DNA of 64,000 nt from Bacteroidota bacterium (GTDB lineage: Bacteria > Bacteroidota > Bacteroidia > Palsa-965): NCBI GenBank assembly GCA_013288325.1, contig JABDCB010000002.1, positions 53,453-117,452 of the forward strand, given 5' to 3'. A program made the position numbers and the translations under genes. The notes under the pieces were generated by a model. The model was not told the DNA's origin and searched no databases. It saw only the letters and a list, made by a program, of their open reading frames with translations. Shown one piece after another: positions 18,552 through 27,484 of this stretch (the first letter of the stretch is position 1; every line of letters begins with the position of its first letter).

Positions 18552-18974
18552 TTATTTATTTAGCGCTTCCTCTTCTTTTTTGATTACCCCGACTAATGTT
18601 TTGATGATGACTATTTCAATCAGCAGAAATGTGAGCGGCAGAACCAGCATGATATTTATGTTTCCCTGCACAAAGGATATAATAATGGTTTGAATTTCTA
18701 TAAGGGCCCTTACAATCGTTAATATGACAAGGGCTTCCGGAGCACCTTTAATAATGGTTACAAAAGCCAGCGCTAAACCGATGGCCATGTTTCTGGCGGC
18801 AAATTCATAATTGGCATGTTTAAGGATGGCATTGCTAAGATCAAGTCCTGACCCGTTTTTAAAAAGCAAAGACATGTCGATATAACTCATCACTCCAAAC
18901 CCAAGGTTTACAAGTGCTAAAATACCTACCGTTATTCTTACCCATTTAGGGACATTGTCAATATGTGTGCTCAT
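18552..18974 (-). CDS. Small integral membrane protein, four helices
   Basis: 140 residues with four hydrophobic helices, approximately at 11-33, 55-75, 79-100 and 104-130. No charged functional motif is visible. I do not recognise the family; it resembles small four-helix Bacteroidota membrane proteins such as DUF4345-like ones, without certainty. It lies 34 bases upstream of the ytxJ-like gene on the same strand, so the two may be co-transcribed. Confidence 0.6.
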   Translation of the reverse strand: MSTHIDNVPKWVRITVGILALVNLGFGVMSYIDMSLLFKNGSGLDLSNAILKHANYEFAARNMAIGLALAFVTIIKGAPEALVILTIVRALIEIQTIIISFVQGNINIMLVLPLTFLLIEIVIIKTLVGVIKKEEEALNK

Positions 18975-19057
18975 GTCTTTTATATTAATAAATAATTATA
19001 GCCTGGACCAGAGAGGAGGCTGACACCTTTACAGTTTCAGAATCCCTAAAATTAAAA

Positions 19058-20791
19058 TCAATTACCGACAACAATCCGTGTTGTTGCAGTTTCGGTCAAC
19101 CCTCTTAAAACAGCAATATAAACTCCGGATGGCAATGCCGCTGCCTGATAAGTATATTGCCCGCTCCCTTTTGGGAGACTTCGGTTATTGAACAAGGTCG
19201 CAATTAGTTTCCCACCTAAATCATAAATTTCAAGGGAAACACTCGGGTCATCATTGGAAGTAGTATAGACGAACTCTGTATATTCCCTAAAGGGATTAGG
19301 GGCATTTTGAAGTAGCCAGGGCTTTTGACAAATTACGCAAACTCCTTCTTTTCCTGATGAGAATGGCATTGTGTTTTTAAGTTTAGCCACAAAGGGAGCA
19401 CTGCCATATCCATTACCTTTCACAAATGCAGCATCGAACCAGGATACCTGAGATTTTAGGGTATAAAACATTTCTCCGGAGATGTACAGATTTCCGCAAT
19501 GATCAAAAGATATGACCGGATTCTCCCCGCTCATTGGAATACTGCTTGTTTTTACCCATCTGTATTTGCCTTCAGAAGAGAAGCTGGCAATAAGGAGAGA
19601 CATGTATGATTTTTTAATGGTATCGGTCTCCAAAATAAGCGGTGCCATATTTTGCTTTGAACTAACAGATGCATAAATATTATCTTCCTGATCTATTCCG
19701 ATTGCATTTACCATTTCCGCCTTACTTGTCTTTGCCCATTTTAAAGTACCTCCTTTGGAAAAGCAAGCGAGAAGCATCTTTTTCTTTTGAGTCGTATCAA
19801 TCTTTTCATCGAAGAAAGTACCATTGTTCTGAATATACCCTCCGATTACTACTTCATTATCGGTTACTTTTAGGGCGTTCATCCTTGACTCTCCTCCGGA
19901 AGTTTTCACCCATTTTAATTTCCCGGAGGACGTATAAGCAGCCAGGTACATTTCGTAGGGCTGGCTGGATTTTGTTTCCTTCTCCAAAACAGGTGCATCA
20001 TAAGAACCACCGTTGCTGAAAACGCCGCCAATTTCAAATTCCCCGGCCATATAAATATCGCCTGCAGGAGTTACATCAGCTTTTGCATCATACAAGATGC
20101 AACAGCTTTTGGATTTATATTGAACATTCTGGCCCCATAAAGGTTTCATATCCTTATCCATGCAGAGAAGATAATTGGCTCCACCCACACCTGCTGAAAG
20201 TTTAATATTTCCAACTATTTTGTCATGCTCCATATGACCTGCAATAAGGAAATTTTCATCCGGAGTTATACAGAATGAAGTTGGCCGGGTAATAATGCCT
20301 GAAGTATCTTCTTTAATCCAAAGGGGTGTTCCATCAGTTTTCAGGCAGTAGATAAAACAATGGTGATAGCCAATTTTCTGCTTTAGTTCAGGAAAGAAGG
20401 CGGATTCTGAAGATGATCCAAGCACATAGATTTTGTTGTCAGATCCTCTGACTATTCCATGTACTTTAGCCGGGTACCGACCGCCAATAACTCTACGCAT
20501 CCAATTTATGTGACCGGATGGATTATAGCTTACAATGAGCAGTGGGTTTTCAAAAACATTTACTTTTATGGAATCGCCATTTGAACTATGGAGCCAGGAA
20601 TCACCAACTACAAAGTTCGGGAGAGCAGCTTCACCTGCTACAATAATATTTTCAGATTGATCAACAACCGCAACCTTAAAACCGGAATATAGATTGGAAC
20701 TTGTTGAGGCCCATTCGAAATGCTGAGCAGAGGCTTTCAATACGGTGAGAAATAGAAGTAAGGAAAAAAGTATTTTCACGACCGTCTTCAA
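19058..20791 (-). CDS. T9SS-secreted protein with beta-propeller-type repeats
   Basis: 577 residues. A signal peptide (ILFSLLLFLTVLKASAQ) precedes about seven repeats of the SBBP/quinoprotein-like form, each with a strand such as GNIIVAGEA, NKIYVLGSSS, GDIYMAGEF, or GNLYISGEM followed by a lysine-tryptophan strand (LKWVKTSGG, LKWAKTSKA, YRWVKTSSI). The C-terminal 80 residues form a type A sorting domain (NAPNPFREYTEFVYT, LEIYDLGGKLIATL, GVYIAVLRG) that directs export by the type IX system and is then removed. It is probably displayed on the cell surface or released. The binding partner is unknown. Confidence 0.8.
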   Translation of the reverse strand: MKTVVKILFSLLLFLTVLKASAQHFEWASTSSNLYSGFKVAVVDQSENIIVAGEAALPNFVVGDSWLHSSNGDSIKVNVFENPLLIVSYNPSGHINWMRRVIGGRYPAKVHGIVRGSDNKIYVLGSSSESAFFPELKQKIGYHHCFIYCLKTDGTPLWIKEDTSGIITRPTSFCITPDENFLIAGHMEHDKIVGNIKLSAGVGGANYLLCMDKDMKPLWGQNVQYKSKSCCILYDAKADVTPAGDIYMAGEFEIGGVFSNGGSYDAPVLEKETKSSQPYEMYLAAYTSSGKLKWVKTSGGESRMNALKVTDNEVVIGGYIQNNGTFFDEKIDTTQKKKMLLACFSKGGTLKWAKTSKAEMVNAIGIDQEDNIYASVSSKQNMAPLILETDTIKKSYMSLLIASFSSEGKYRWVKTSSIPMSGENPVISFDHCGNLYISGEMFYTLKSQVSWFDAAFVKGNGYGSAPFVAKLKNTMPFSSGKEGVCVICQKPWLLQNAPNPFREYTEFVYTTSNDDPSVSLEIYDLGGKLIATLFNNRSLPKGSGQYTYQAAALPSGVYIAVLRGLTETATTRIVVGN

Positions 20792-20895
20792 ATTACTGCA
20801 GGTTTAGGGATGAGGTTTCTTAGAAACGTTACAAAAGGTAGTGATTCAGATCGAATAAATACCTTATCAGCCCATCATTGAAACAAGATGTGAAT

Positions 20896-22227
20896 TTATA
20901 GAGAAGGAGTAAAAACAATTTTCCCCGCATTTCCGCTGGGGCCATTCGATCCTGAAAGTCCATTGGAGCCTTGAAGTCCGGAGCTTCCCGGAGGGTTTCC
21001 GGAACCGCCACTTCCTCCCTGACCTCCGTAACCTCCTCTGCCTCCTAATCCCCCCGATCCCGGAATACTAAGCGCTTTGATCAGATTCAGGTAAGGTTTA
21101 GCTCCCGGTGAATAGACAACGGTAATGTTTCCTCCGTCATATCCCCGTCCGCCGTCTCCACCATTGCCTCCATCTCCTCCGTTACTCCCGTTACCTCCGG
21201 GACCCTGAGTTGTTACAGTCGTAGTGGTCATGGTGCCATCACTTGCCGGCACCATCTGCACGTCGGTGGAAGTAGAGCCGGACGATCCTGACATTCCCTG
21301 AGAGCCATCACTTCCGGAATTTCCACTGATTCCATTTCCACCCCGGCTTGAAATGGATAAGGATCCACCCTGTGTATTAATACGGTAATTGTATATTTTG
21401 TTGTTTGTGTTATCCACCACTTTCACGTCTAATAGTCTGGCATGAATAACAGAATCGGAATAAAGATCAGCCGTTACTTTAAGATCGTGGCCTCTTCCAT
21501 TGGATACGATATCGCATTGATAATTCGCAATGTAATCGAGGATAATCTGGAGTGTGTCTGTAAAGACTGGATTTTTAGCGAGGCTGGCTATGAGTTTCAC
21601 TTTGTCTTTCGTAATCTTCAGCGGATTGTTGTCAATTTTCAAATCTCCTTTTGATTTGGAGATATGACTGCCATCGGATGCAAAAACAAAATCCTGAAGA
21701 TTCTTGCTCGCCGGGGCCCATTTGTCAATAAAAGTGTTGTTATCAAAGCTCGTTCTGATTCCAAATTGAACATGATTTCCGGGGGCTTTTGAGAAAGACC
21801 CACTGGTCAGAATTTTTATTCCGGTCTCATAATTATAAGGTATCTGTTGAGTAAGGAGGAACTTATCTTTTTTTCCCAGGAACCATTTTCTGGTATAAAC
21901 AGCAACCCTTACAGAATCTCCTTTTTTATAATCATTATTGCCTTTAATATGGATTTTGCCATTGAAGTAAGTGCCGCCGGTTACTTCTAATTTATATTTG
22001 CCCCAGCCTTTATCCCCTTTCAAATATCCTTTTGTTTTCAACACTTCCCCTTTGCTCGTGGTGGTTGTGATTCCCATGGACAATGATTTTCCGGGAATGC
22101 GAAGAACCGTTGTGTCATACTGAAGGGTGATTTTATCAGCGGGGGTATTAATCACCGGGTGTTTATCAGCCGATTGTCCGCAAACATGGATCGTTATTAA
22201 TGTCAGTAGTAAAAATGCTAATCTCAT
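20896..22227 (-). CDS. Exported Gly-rich, collagen-like tail protein
   Basis: 443 residues with signal peptide MRLAFLLLTLITIHVCGQS. The first two thirds are beta-rich (for example GKIHIKGNNDYKKGDSVRV and FGIRTSFDNNTFIDKWAPAS). From about residue 290 the sequence turns into Gly-rich repeats, first GNGISGNSGSDGSQGMSGSS, later GGNGSNGGDGGNGGDGGRG and GGLGGRGGYGGQGGSGGSG, with partial Gly-x-y periodicity. It ends in a short strand AGKIVFTPSL. This looks like a surface or matrix structural protein. It has no T9SS domain. I do not recognise a named family. Confidence 0.65.
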   Translation of the reverse strand: MRLAFLLLTLITIHVCGQSADKHPVINTPADKITLQYDTTVLRIPGKSLSMGITTTTSKGEVLKTKGYLKGDKGWGKYKLEVTGGTYFNGKIHIKGNNDYKKGDSVRVAVYTRKWFLGKKDKFLLTQQIPYNYETGIKILTSGSFSKAPGNHVQFGIRTSFDNNTFIDKWAPASKNLQDFVFASDGSHISKSKGDLKIDNNPLKITKDKVKLIASLAKNPVFTDTLQIILDYIANYQCDIVSNGRGHDLKVTADLYSDSVIHARLLDVKVVDNTNNKIYNYRINTQGGSLSISSRGGNGISGNSGSDGSQGMSGSSGSTSTDVQMVPASDGTMTTTTVTTQGPGGNGSNGGDGGNGGDGGRGYDGGNITVVYSPGAKPYLNLIKALSIPGSGGLGGRGGYGGQGGSGGSGNPPGSSGLQGSNGLSGSNGPSGNAGKIVFTPSL

Positions 22228-22450
22228 AAACAGGGGTATGAATCGTGTATAGTTGGCAAATATCCACCGGTTAAATTCTATTGTGGGAAGATATATTGTA
22301 GGGTAAGACTAAGATATTGATAAGTAGTTGAGGATTTAGGCTTTTTTAACACAATAGCTGGGACCTGAGTGTTAGCATTGTACGAACCCCTTGACGGGTA
22401 TTTATTTTTCTGCTCTGTTTTGAGTGACCATTATTTCTCGATAACTCAGT

Positions 22451-23578
22451 TTACTTGTAAAAGTCTGATATGCCCCTGCAAATCAGTCTCACCTGTTCTG
22501 GCGTTAGCCCAAAAAAGAGAGGTAACCGTACGAGACAATCTGAATATCTATCTGCATGGGCCAATGTACGTCCGTCGTGCTTATCCTGGTAATAGGTACT
22601 TTTATGGAGTGAGAGATAATGAAATACAGAGTTGATATCCATTTGCTTTAGAAAAAGAATCAACTTGTCCCGTTCTTCTGCATTCTGGCATAGAAGGTAA
22701 AACAAATGAGCATTATTTGTATCGCCTGCAGGGATCGAGGGTAAAACAATGCTCTTCTTCGCTTCCAGGTGTTTCAAGGAATCCATGTACATGTTCCAAA
22801 GAAGTATACGTTTTTCCTGGATTGGTTTCTTATTTTCCAATTGGGCATAAAGGAATGCGGCAAGGATATCTGAAGGGAGATAACTGGAACCGATATCCAC
22901 CCAACTGTATTTGTCAATTTCTCCGCGAAAGAAAGCAGATCGGTTGGTTCCTTTTTCACGGATTATTTCTGCTCGTTTGATGAAGCGTTCGTCATTGATG
23001 ACCAACATGCCCCCTTCGCCACAAATTATGTTCTTTGTTTCGTGAAACGAGAAAGCCGCGAGATGGCCAAAACTTCCGGCAGGCTTTCCCTGGTAATAGC
23101 TGTCGATAGCCTGGGCGGCATCTTCAATCACATAGAGATTATAGCGCAAGGCCAGTTCAAGGAGTGGCTTCATATCGCAGCAAAAACCGGCATAATGAAC
23201 GGGTACAATAGCTTTGGTTCGCTTCGTAATTAAAGGCTCTATTGCGGAGATGTCCAGATTTGGATTGTCGGCACAGCTGTCTGAAAAAACAATATGAGCT
23301 CCGCGGAGAACGAAAGCATTCGCTGTTGAAACGAATGTATATGAAGGCATAATGACCTCATCTCCCGGTTGAATGTCAATCAGCATTGCGGCTATTTCCA
23401 ATGCCGCGGTGCATGATGTAGTTAACAGGACTTTACGGAATCCATATGTCTCTTCAAAGAAAGAGTGACATTTCTTTGTGAAGAGCCCATCTCCGGATAT
23501 TTTGCCGGATTCGACGGCAAGCCGAATGTAATCGGCTTCTTTTCCGGTCAAATAAGGTTTGTTAAAAGGAATATGCAT
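22451..23578 (-). CDS. rffA: dTDP-4-amino-4,6-dideoxygalactose transaminase (RffA/WecE)
   Basis: A 375-residue PLP-dependent DegT/DnrJ/EryC1/StrS aminotransferase. Visible sites: the N-terminal IPFNKPYLTGKEADYI block typical of RffA, the phosphate-binding TSCTAALEIAAML at 54-66, Asp153 in IEDAAQAIDS (binds pyridine N), and the Schiff-base Lys182 in SFHETKNIICGEGG. It converts dTDP-4-keto-6-deoxyglucose to dTDP-4-amino-4,6-dideoxygalactose (Fuc4N precursor) for a surface glycan. It is the last gene of the minus-strand glycan cluster, three bases after the propeller glycosidase-like gene. Confidence 0.92.
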   Translation of the reverse strand: MHIPFNKPYLTGKEADYIRLAVESGKISGDGLFTKKCHSFFEETYGFRKVLLTTSCTAALEIAAMLIDIQPGDEVIMPSYTFVSTANAFVLRGAHIVFSDSCADNPNLDISAIEPLITKRTKAIVPVHYAGFCCDMKPLLELALRYNLYVIEDAAQAIDSYYQGKPAGSFGHLAAFSFHETKNIICGEGGMLVINDERFIKRAEIIREKGTNRSAFFRGEIDKYSWVDIGSSYLPSDILAAFLYAQLENKKPIQEKRILLWNMYMDSLKHLEAKKSIVLPSIPAGDTNNAHLFYLLCQNAEERDKLILFLKQMDINSVFHYLSLHKSTYYQDKHDGRTLAHADRYSDCLVRLPLFFGLTPEQVRLICRGISDFYK

Positions 23579-23581
23579 GAG

Positions 23582-24487
23582 TTAGTTTTTACGAAGTATA
23601 GCTAGTCCGAAACCAGTTTTTCCATATCCATTGCCATTGTATAACATATACCGTTCTCCCTTATGATCGAAAATAAAAGGATATTCAACCGATTCGGAAT
23701 CCCACCCGCTCGGAGAGATATTTATTCCCGACAATTCATCTTTTCGGATCCAGTTTAATGCATCGGAAGACTCTGCATATCCGATCCGGTAAGACAAGCC
23801 GCGGTACGAATACCACATCTTATAGATTCCTTTTTCTTTGATCACAAATGGTCGGCTCATGGCATACTCTGCTTCATTCTTGAATGGAATAGCGATGCGC
23901 CCGGATCGATTCCAGTGTAAGGCGTCAGTCGATTCGGCATATTTGATCAGATGTGCCATATCTTCAATTTTCGAACCCCAGCCCAGGTTGGATCCGTACC
24001 ACATCCTGTATAAGCCGCTATCTTCAAATACAAAGGGGTATGAGATGGAAAAAGGATCCACATGCCCCCGGTCCATCAGCGGGGCTTGACTGTAACGTTC
24101 GTAACGCCCCGTCGTTTCATTCAAAATAGCCAGACCGATGCTGTTTCTCCAGGGAACAGTAACCCCGAGATTCCAGCCTAGATAGTAGAGAAATTTTTTA
24201 TTATTTACTGTCAGCATACAAGAAAGGGATACTCCGCTATCGTCGAAGGTTCCGATTTCTCCCGGGCAAAGGACCGGCTCATCGGAAATAGCCAGGACGG
24301 TGAATGGAGGCTTGAGTTCAAGGTCGATATAGCCGATGTGAGCCCGGTTTTCTTTGGTCCGTGTGCTGAAATAGATACGAAATACGTCCCCATGCAGGTT
24401 TTCTGCCACACAGTTGGCTGCATGGCTTTGCATCCAGGGGTGGATGGCATGTGGTTCGAAGAGTTGTCCAAGTTTATCCCAGTACAT
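23582..24487 (-). CDS. Five-bladed beta-propeller glycosidase-like protein
   Basis: About 301 residues with no signal peptide, so cytoplasmic. It shows repeating blades (FRIYFSTRTKENRAHIGYID, YLGWNLGVTVPWRNSIGLAI, YRMWYGSNLGWG, YKMWYSYRGLSYRIGYAES, YMLYNGNGYGKTGFGLAI) as in GH32/GH43/GH68-like five-bladed propellers. Members of this group occur in O-antigen and capsule clusters. Whether they hydrolyse or transfer sugars is not known. An upstream in-frame TTG overlaps the previous stop; I prefer the ATG at 24487, two bases after that stop. The overlap and tight spacing show it belongs to the glycan operon. Confidence 0.75.
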   Translation of the reverse strand: MYWDKLGQLFEPHAIHPWMQSHAANCVAENLHGDVFRIYFSTRTKENRAHIGYIDLELKPPFTVLAISDEPVLCPGEIGTFDDSGVSLSCMLTVNNKKFLYYLGWNLGVTVPWRNSIGLAILNETTGRYERYSQAPLMDRGHVDPFSISYPFVFEDSGLYRMWYGSNLGWGSKIEDMAHLIKYAESTDALHWNRSGRIAIPFKNEAEYAMSRPFVIKEKGIYKMWYSYRGLSYRIGYAESSDALNWIRKDELSGINISPSGWDSESVEYPFIFDHKGERYMLYNGNGYGKTGFGLAILRKN

Positions 24488-24489
24488 GT

Positions 24490-25158
24490 TCAAGATATGG
24501 TTAGTTCGTCACTCCGCTTGTCGAAAACGGAAGAGCGGGCCGGGAGTATCACCTCCTTCGGATTCGTATTTTTCATAATAATGGCGCCTGCCGCGATCAA
24601 GGTTTCCGGAGCAATTTCGATGTTGTCACGAAGAGTGGCGTTGACACCAATAAAGCAATGGTGCGTAATGCGGGTAAAACCGGATACGACCACATGAGAA
24701 GTCAGAAAATTATGATCTCCAATAACTCCGTCGTGGCCAATGTGATTCCCACTCCACAATACGTTGTTGGAGCCTATTTTCACGAAAGGCTGAATCGTAT
24801 TGTCTTCCAGGATAAAATTATTGTCTCCGATCGGTTCCTCGGTCAGGAACGAGCAGCGAGGGCTGATATAATTCGGAAGCGTATATCCGAGGCCTTTCAT
24901 TTGATGGTACAGATTTTCCCGTACTTTGTTCATCTGATTGTACCCCACGGCAACAAACGCATCGCAAGTGGCTGGCGGGAAAAGTTTCTGCAGATCCTCG
25001 ATAGCGTATACAGTTCGGTCGTCAAATGTAGGAGTATTCAGGTAAGCTCTGTTAACCGCATATCCCACCACTTCGTAGCCCTTGTCTTTTTCGAAATAAA
25101 ACCGGGCTAAGCGGGAATTGGGAGAATTTCCTATGATGATGATTTTTCGTTTACTCAT
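24490..25158 (-). CDS. NeuD-type sugar O/N-acetyltransferase (left-handed beta-helix)
   Basis: A 222-residue protein. The N-terminal Rossmann-like part (KRKIIIIGNSPNSRLARFYF, DAFVAVGYNQMNKVREN) binds the sugar nucleotide. The C-terminal part has hexapeptide repeats (IGDNNFILEDN, IGSNNVLWSGNHIGHDGVIG, ITHHCFIGVNATLRDNIEIA) forming a left-handed beta-helix that binds acetyl-CoA. The His in GNHIGHD is the likely base. The layout is that of NeuD/PglD/PerB enzymes, which acetylate amino-sugars such as the product of RffA, made by the gene two positions downstream. The ATG at 25158 lies seven bases after the WbqC stop. Confidence 0.85.
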   Translation of the reverse strand: MSKRKIIIIGNSPNSRLARFYFEKDKGYEVVGYAVNRAYLNTPTFDDRTVYAIEDLQKLFPPATCDAFVAVGYNQMNKVRENLYHQMKGLGYTLPNYISPRCSFLTEEPIGDNNFILEDNTIQPFVKIGSNNVLWSGNHIGHDGVIGDHNFLTSHVVVSGFTRITHHCFIGVNATLRDNIEIAPETLIAAGAIIMKNTNPKEVILPARSSVFDKRSDELTIS

Positions 25159-25165
25159 GATCCTG

Positions 25166-25933
25166 TTAGTTGAATTTTTTGGTGTAGGAAGGATATGCAT
25201 CTCCGGTATTGAAAATAAGATCGAGAACACTCACCCCATGCTCAAAGGGCGGAAAAAGTTGCGGATATTCAGGATAATTACTGTAGTCAAAATAATGCAC
25301 TCCAATATCTGCAGCTACGAAGAGCTCCTCCTGCATGTAATTTTTCGCCGCAGGCCCAGAGTAATAATCCGTAGCCCTTCTTTTTTTGCAAAGATCTACT
25401 AGACATTCTGTTTTTCCGGTTGCGAGTTCGAAATCGCTGGACCAAAGCATAGGTGTATGAATGTTCAATAGATCGCAGATGCCTTTCAGGAAAAGGTAGT
25501 TTACTTTGCTCAGAAAGACCTCTTCCGCCGCTTGGGCATAAAGATTCTGAAAATGCGATTTGTGTTTCTCGAAATGAGGAGCTCTCGAATAATAATTCAC
25601 GATAGTGGCCCAGTGGTTTTTTGCCCAGGTGGGGTCTGAGATCCGGGTCTCATTAATCTTTTGATGGTATTTTCCTTTAACTTCTACAGGAATGGTCAGC
25701 CACTGTAGGCCGTTGTTCGTTTTTATATAATTCCGGTTTCTCCAGTCACGTCGTGTATACTGCATGTCGTCATACAGGATGAATTCATCTACCGACCGGA
25801 TGGCGTCGAAGTAGCCTTTCCAGGGAATGTAGTTTGATTGAGTGATGATTATTTTTTTACTCACGATATTCGCAATAGCGTTCAAATAGAGTTTGTTCAG
25901 TGGGAATTTTTTTTGATCCGATTTATTCTCCAT
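25166..25933 (-). CDS. WbqC-like family protein
   Basis: A protein of the WbqC family, identified by IITQSNYIPWKGYFDAIRS, DDMQYTRRDWRNRN, WLTIPVE and the central PTWAKNHWATIVNYY block. WbqC-like proteins are found in O-antigen and surface glycan clusters; the reaction is not established. The ATG at 25933 gives 255 residues but overlaps the PhyH gene by 37 bases. A GTG at 25864 would start at VSKKIIITQSN, closer to the usual family N terminus, and may be the real start. Confidence 0.8.
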   Translation of the reverse strand: MENKSDQKKFPLNKLYLNAIANIVSKKIIITQSNYIPWKGYFDAIRSVDEFILYDDMQYTRRDWRNRNYIKTNNGLQWLTIPVEVKGKYHQKINETRISDPTWAKNHWATIVNYYSRAPHFEKHKSHFQNLYAQAAEEVFLSKVNYLFLKGICDLLNIHTPMLWSSDFELATGKTECLVDLCKKRRATDYYSGPAAKNYMQEELFVAADIGVHYFDYSNYPEYPQLFPPFEHGVSVLDLIFNTGDAYPSYTKKFN

Positions 25934-26706
25934 GCAACCACACTTTCCGGAACCTGGGATTCATATCCCAGGAAGCGGCGCAGGGCCGGATCATCAATAT
26001 ACTTTTCACCCAGGAATTTGGGTATGTCAATTTGCTGCTTTAGCAGGGGTTTAACATACACATGATTCACAGCGCGGCGGATATTGGGCGACCGGTTAAA
26101 CCCTGCTTTGTGCAAAATCATTGAGTCGAAAACCACTACAGATCCGGCAGGGGCATTTACCTGCTTTTTATGTGATTCCATATATTTTGAAGAAGGAACG
26201 GTTTCCAGTTTGTGTGAAAAGGGGAGCACGATGGTGCCACCGGTATCTTCTGAAAAATCATCAATGCAGTATAAGGCGCCTATGGCAAGAGGGCTGGAAA
26301 TCGAAAAATTCTGATAGGGCAAATCGCGGTGCCAGGAGCTCTGGTGGTGCTCTTCCTCCGGTTTGTTGATGATTCCGTTCTGTAGATGTAATATGTAGTA
26401 ATCACCAAGCAATTGTCTAACCACATCATTCACGCTGGGATGTGCGGCAAGTTTCAGGAAATAGTCGTCGTAAGCCAAAGGCAGCCTAACCGTGTTCAGT
26501 TCGTTGATGCCAGCAAGTTCTTCCCGTGAAAACTCACGTACTTGTGCTTCGTTCAATACATCCAGACGTCGTCGGATTTCAATCAGTTCTTCCCCATTTA
26601 AGACATCTTTCAGGATTGTATATCCATTAATGCGGATCTCTTCCAGATGCAATTCCTGGTCTGATCCGACCCTTGTCTGATGTGTGATACCGTAGGATTT
26701 TTCCAT
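25897..26706 (-). CDS. Phytanoyl-CoA dioxygenase (PhyH) family Fe(II)/2-oxoglutarate enzyme
   Basis: About 269 residues. The iron-binding His-x-Asp is seen in SSWHRDLPYQNF. The distal His is in MILHKAGFNRSPNIRRAVNH, where the Arg would bind 2-oxoglutarate. Such enzymes hydroxylate small molecules; within a glycan cluster the target may be a sugar nucleotide or a lipid group. I start at 26706 (ATG ten bases after the preceding stop) rather than at an ATG at 26736 inside the previous gene. Confidence 0.85.
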   Translation of the reverse strand: MEKSYGITHQTRVGSDQELHLEEIRINGYTILKDVLNGEELIEIRRRLDVLNEAQVREFSREELAGINELNTVRLPLAYDDYFLKLAAHPSVNDVVRQLLGDYYILHLQNGIINKPEEEHHQSSWHRDLPYQNFSISSPLAIGALYCIDDFSEDTGGTIVLPFSHKLETVPSSKYMESHKKQVNAPAGSVVVFDSMILHKAGFNRSPNIRRAVNHVYVKPLLKQQIDIPKFLGEKYIDDPALRRFLGYESQVPESVVAWRINRIKKNSH

Positions 26707-26716
26707 GGAGGGGTGA

Positions 26717-27484
26717 TTAAGCAAGTGTATATTCACAATAGACTACGAGGTTGCCGGTATGATTTTTATACAAGCGCTGCAACACATAAAACGGATAAAG
26801 TACCCACTGATTCAAAAAGATTTTCAGGTACCAGGGGAATACCGTTTTAAAAGGAGTACCCCGGTTGCCGGATAGGATCGTTTGCTCCTGCATAGACAGA
26901 TTTTTTTTATACCCTTCATTCTTAGCCACAAGTCTGTTTGAAAGACCGAGGAGCCAATTGGAGAGGGGAAAAGTGAGCCCTGATAAATCAGTGATTCTTA
27001 GTCCGTATTCTTTTGCAATCGTTTTCAGATCTTCAAACTCATAACGTTTGTAATGCCCAGCTATCTCATCTTCAATACCCCAGTGCTTTTTTGAAGAGGG
27101 AACAAAAATGGCAATAGTCCCTGCTTTGTTTAACAGCTTTCTGCAAGAGGTAAAATATGCCTCAACCTGTTTTTCATCCAAGTGTTCAATAACCATGCTT
27201 GAAAAAATCAGATCATACTTTTCTGTGTGTGGGAAGCTAAGGAAATCCTCGTTAATGACTTTGTAGTGGCCTTCTTCTACGAAGCGGCTGTTTCGTTGTA
27301 GATTGTTGCGGCAAGCTTCCGCATTCAGGTCAAAGCCTATCCCTGTGTATCCATTGTGCAAGAGAATAGCAGACAGAATTCCATTTCCGCTGCCGATTTC
27401 GCAAAATCGTTTTGGCTTCAGCCGGGCTATCCGTTTCTTGAAATACATGCGCTGAAGAATAGATCCAGGGGCTATTTCTTCCAT
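26717..27484 (-). CDS. SAM-dependent class I methyltransferase
   Basis: 255 residues with Rossmann motif I FCEIGSGNGILSAILLHNGY, an acidic end of strand 2 (IGFDLNAEA), and motif IV YDLIFSSMVIEHLDEKQ. The C-terminal part has a hydrophobic region (WYLKIFLNQWVLYPFYVL) that may dock it to the membrane. It overlaps the GT2 gene by 13 bases, so it is part of the same transcript. Probable target: a lipid-linked or nucleotide sugar. Confidence 0.85.
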   Translation of the reverse strand: MEEIAPGSILQRMYFKKRIARLKPKRFCEIGSGNGILSAILLHNGYTGIGFDLNAEACRNNLQRNSRFVEEGHYKVINEDFLSFPHTEKYDLIFSSMVIEHLDEKQVEAYFTSCRKLLNKAGTIAIFVPSSKKHWGIEDEIAGHYKRYEFEDLKTIAKEYGLRITDLSGLTFPLSNWLLGLSNRLVAKNEGYKKNLSMQEQTILSGNRGTPFKTVFPWYLKIFLNQWVLYPFYVLQRLYKNHTGNLVVYCEYTLA

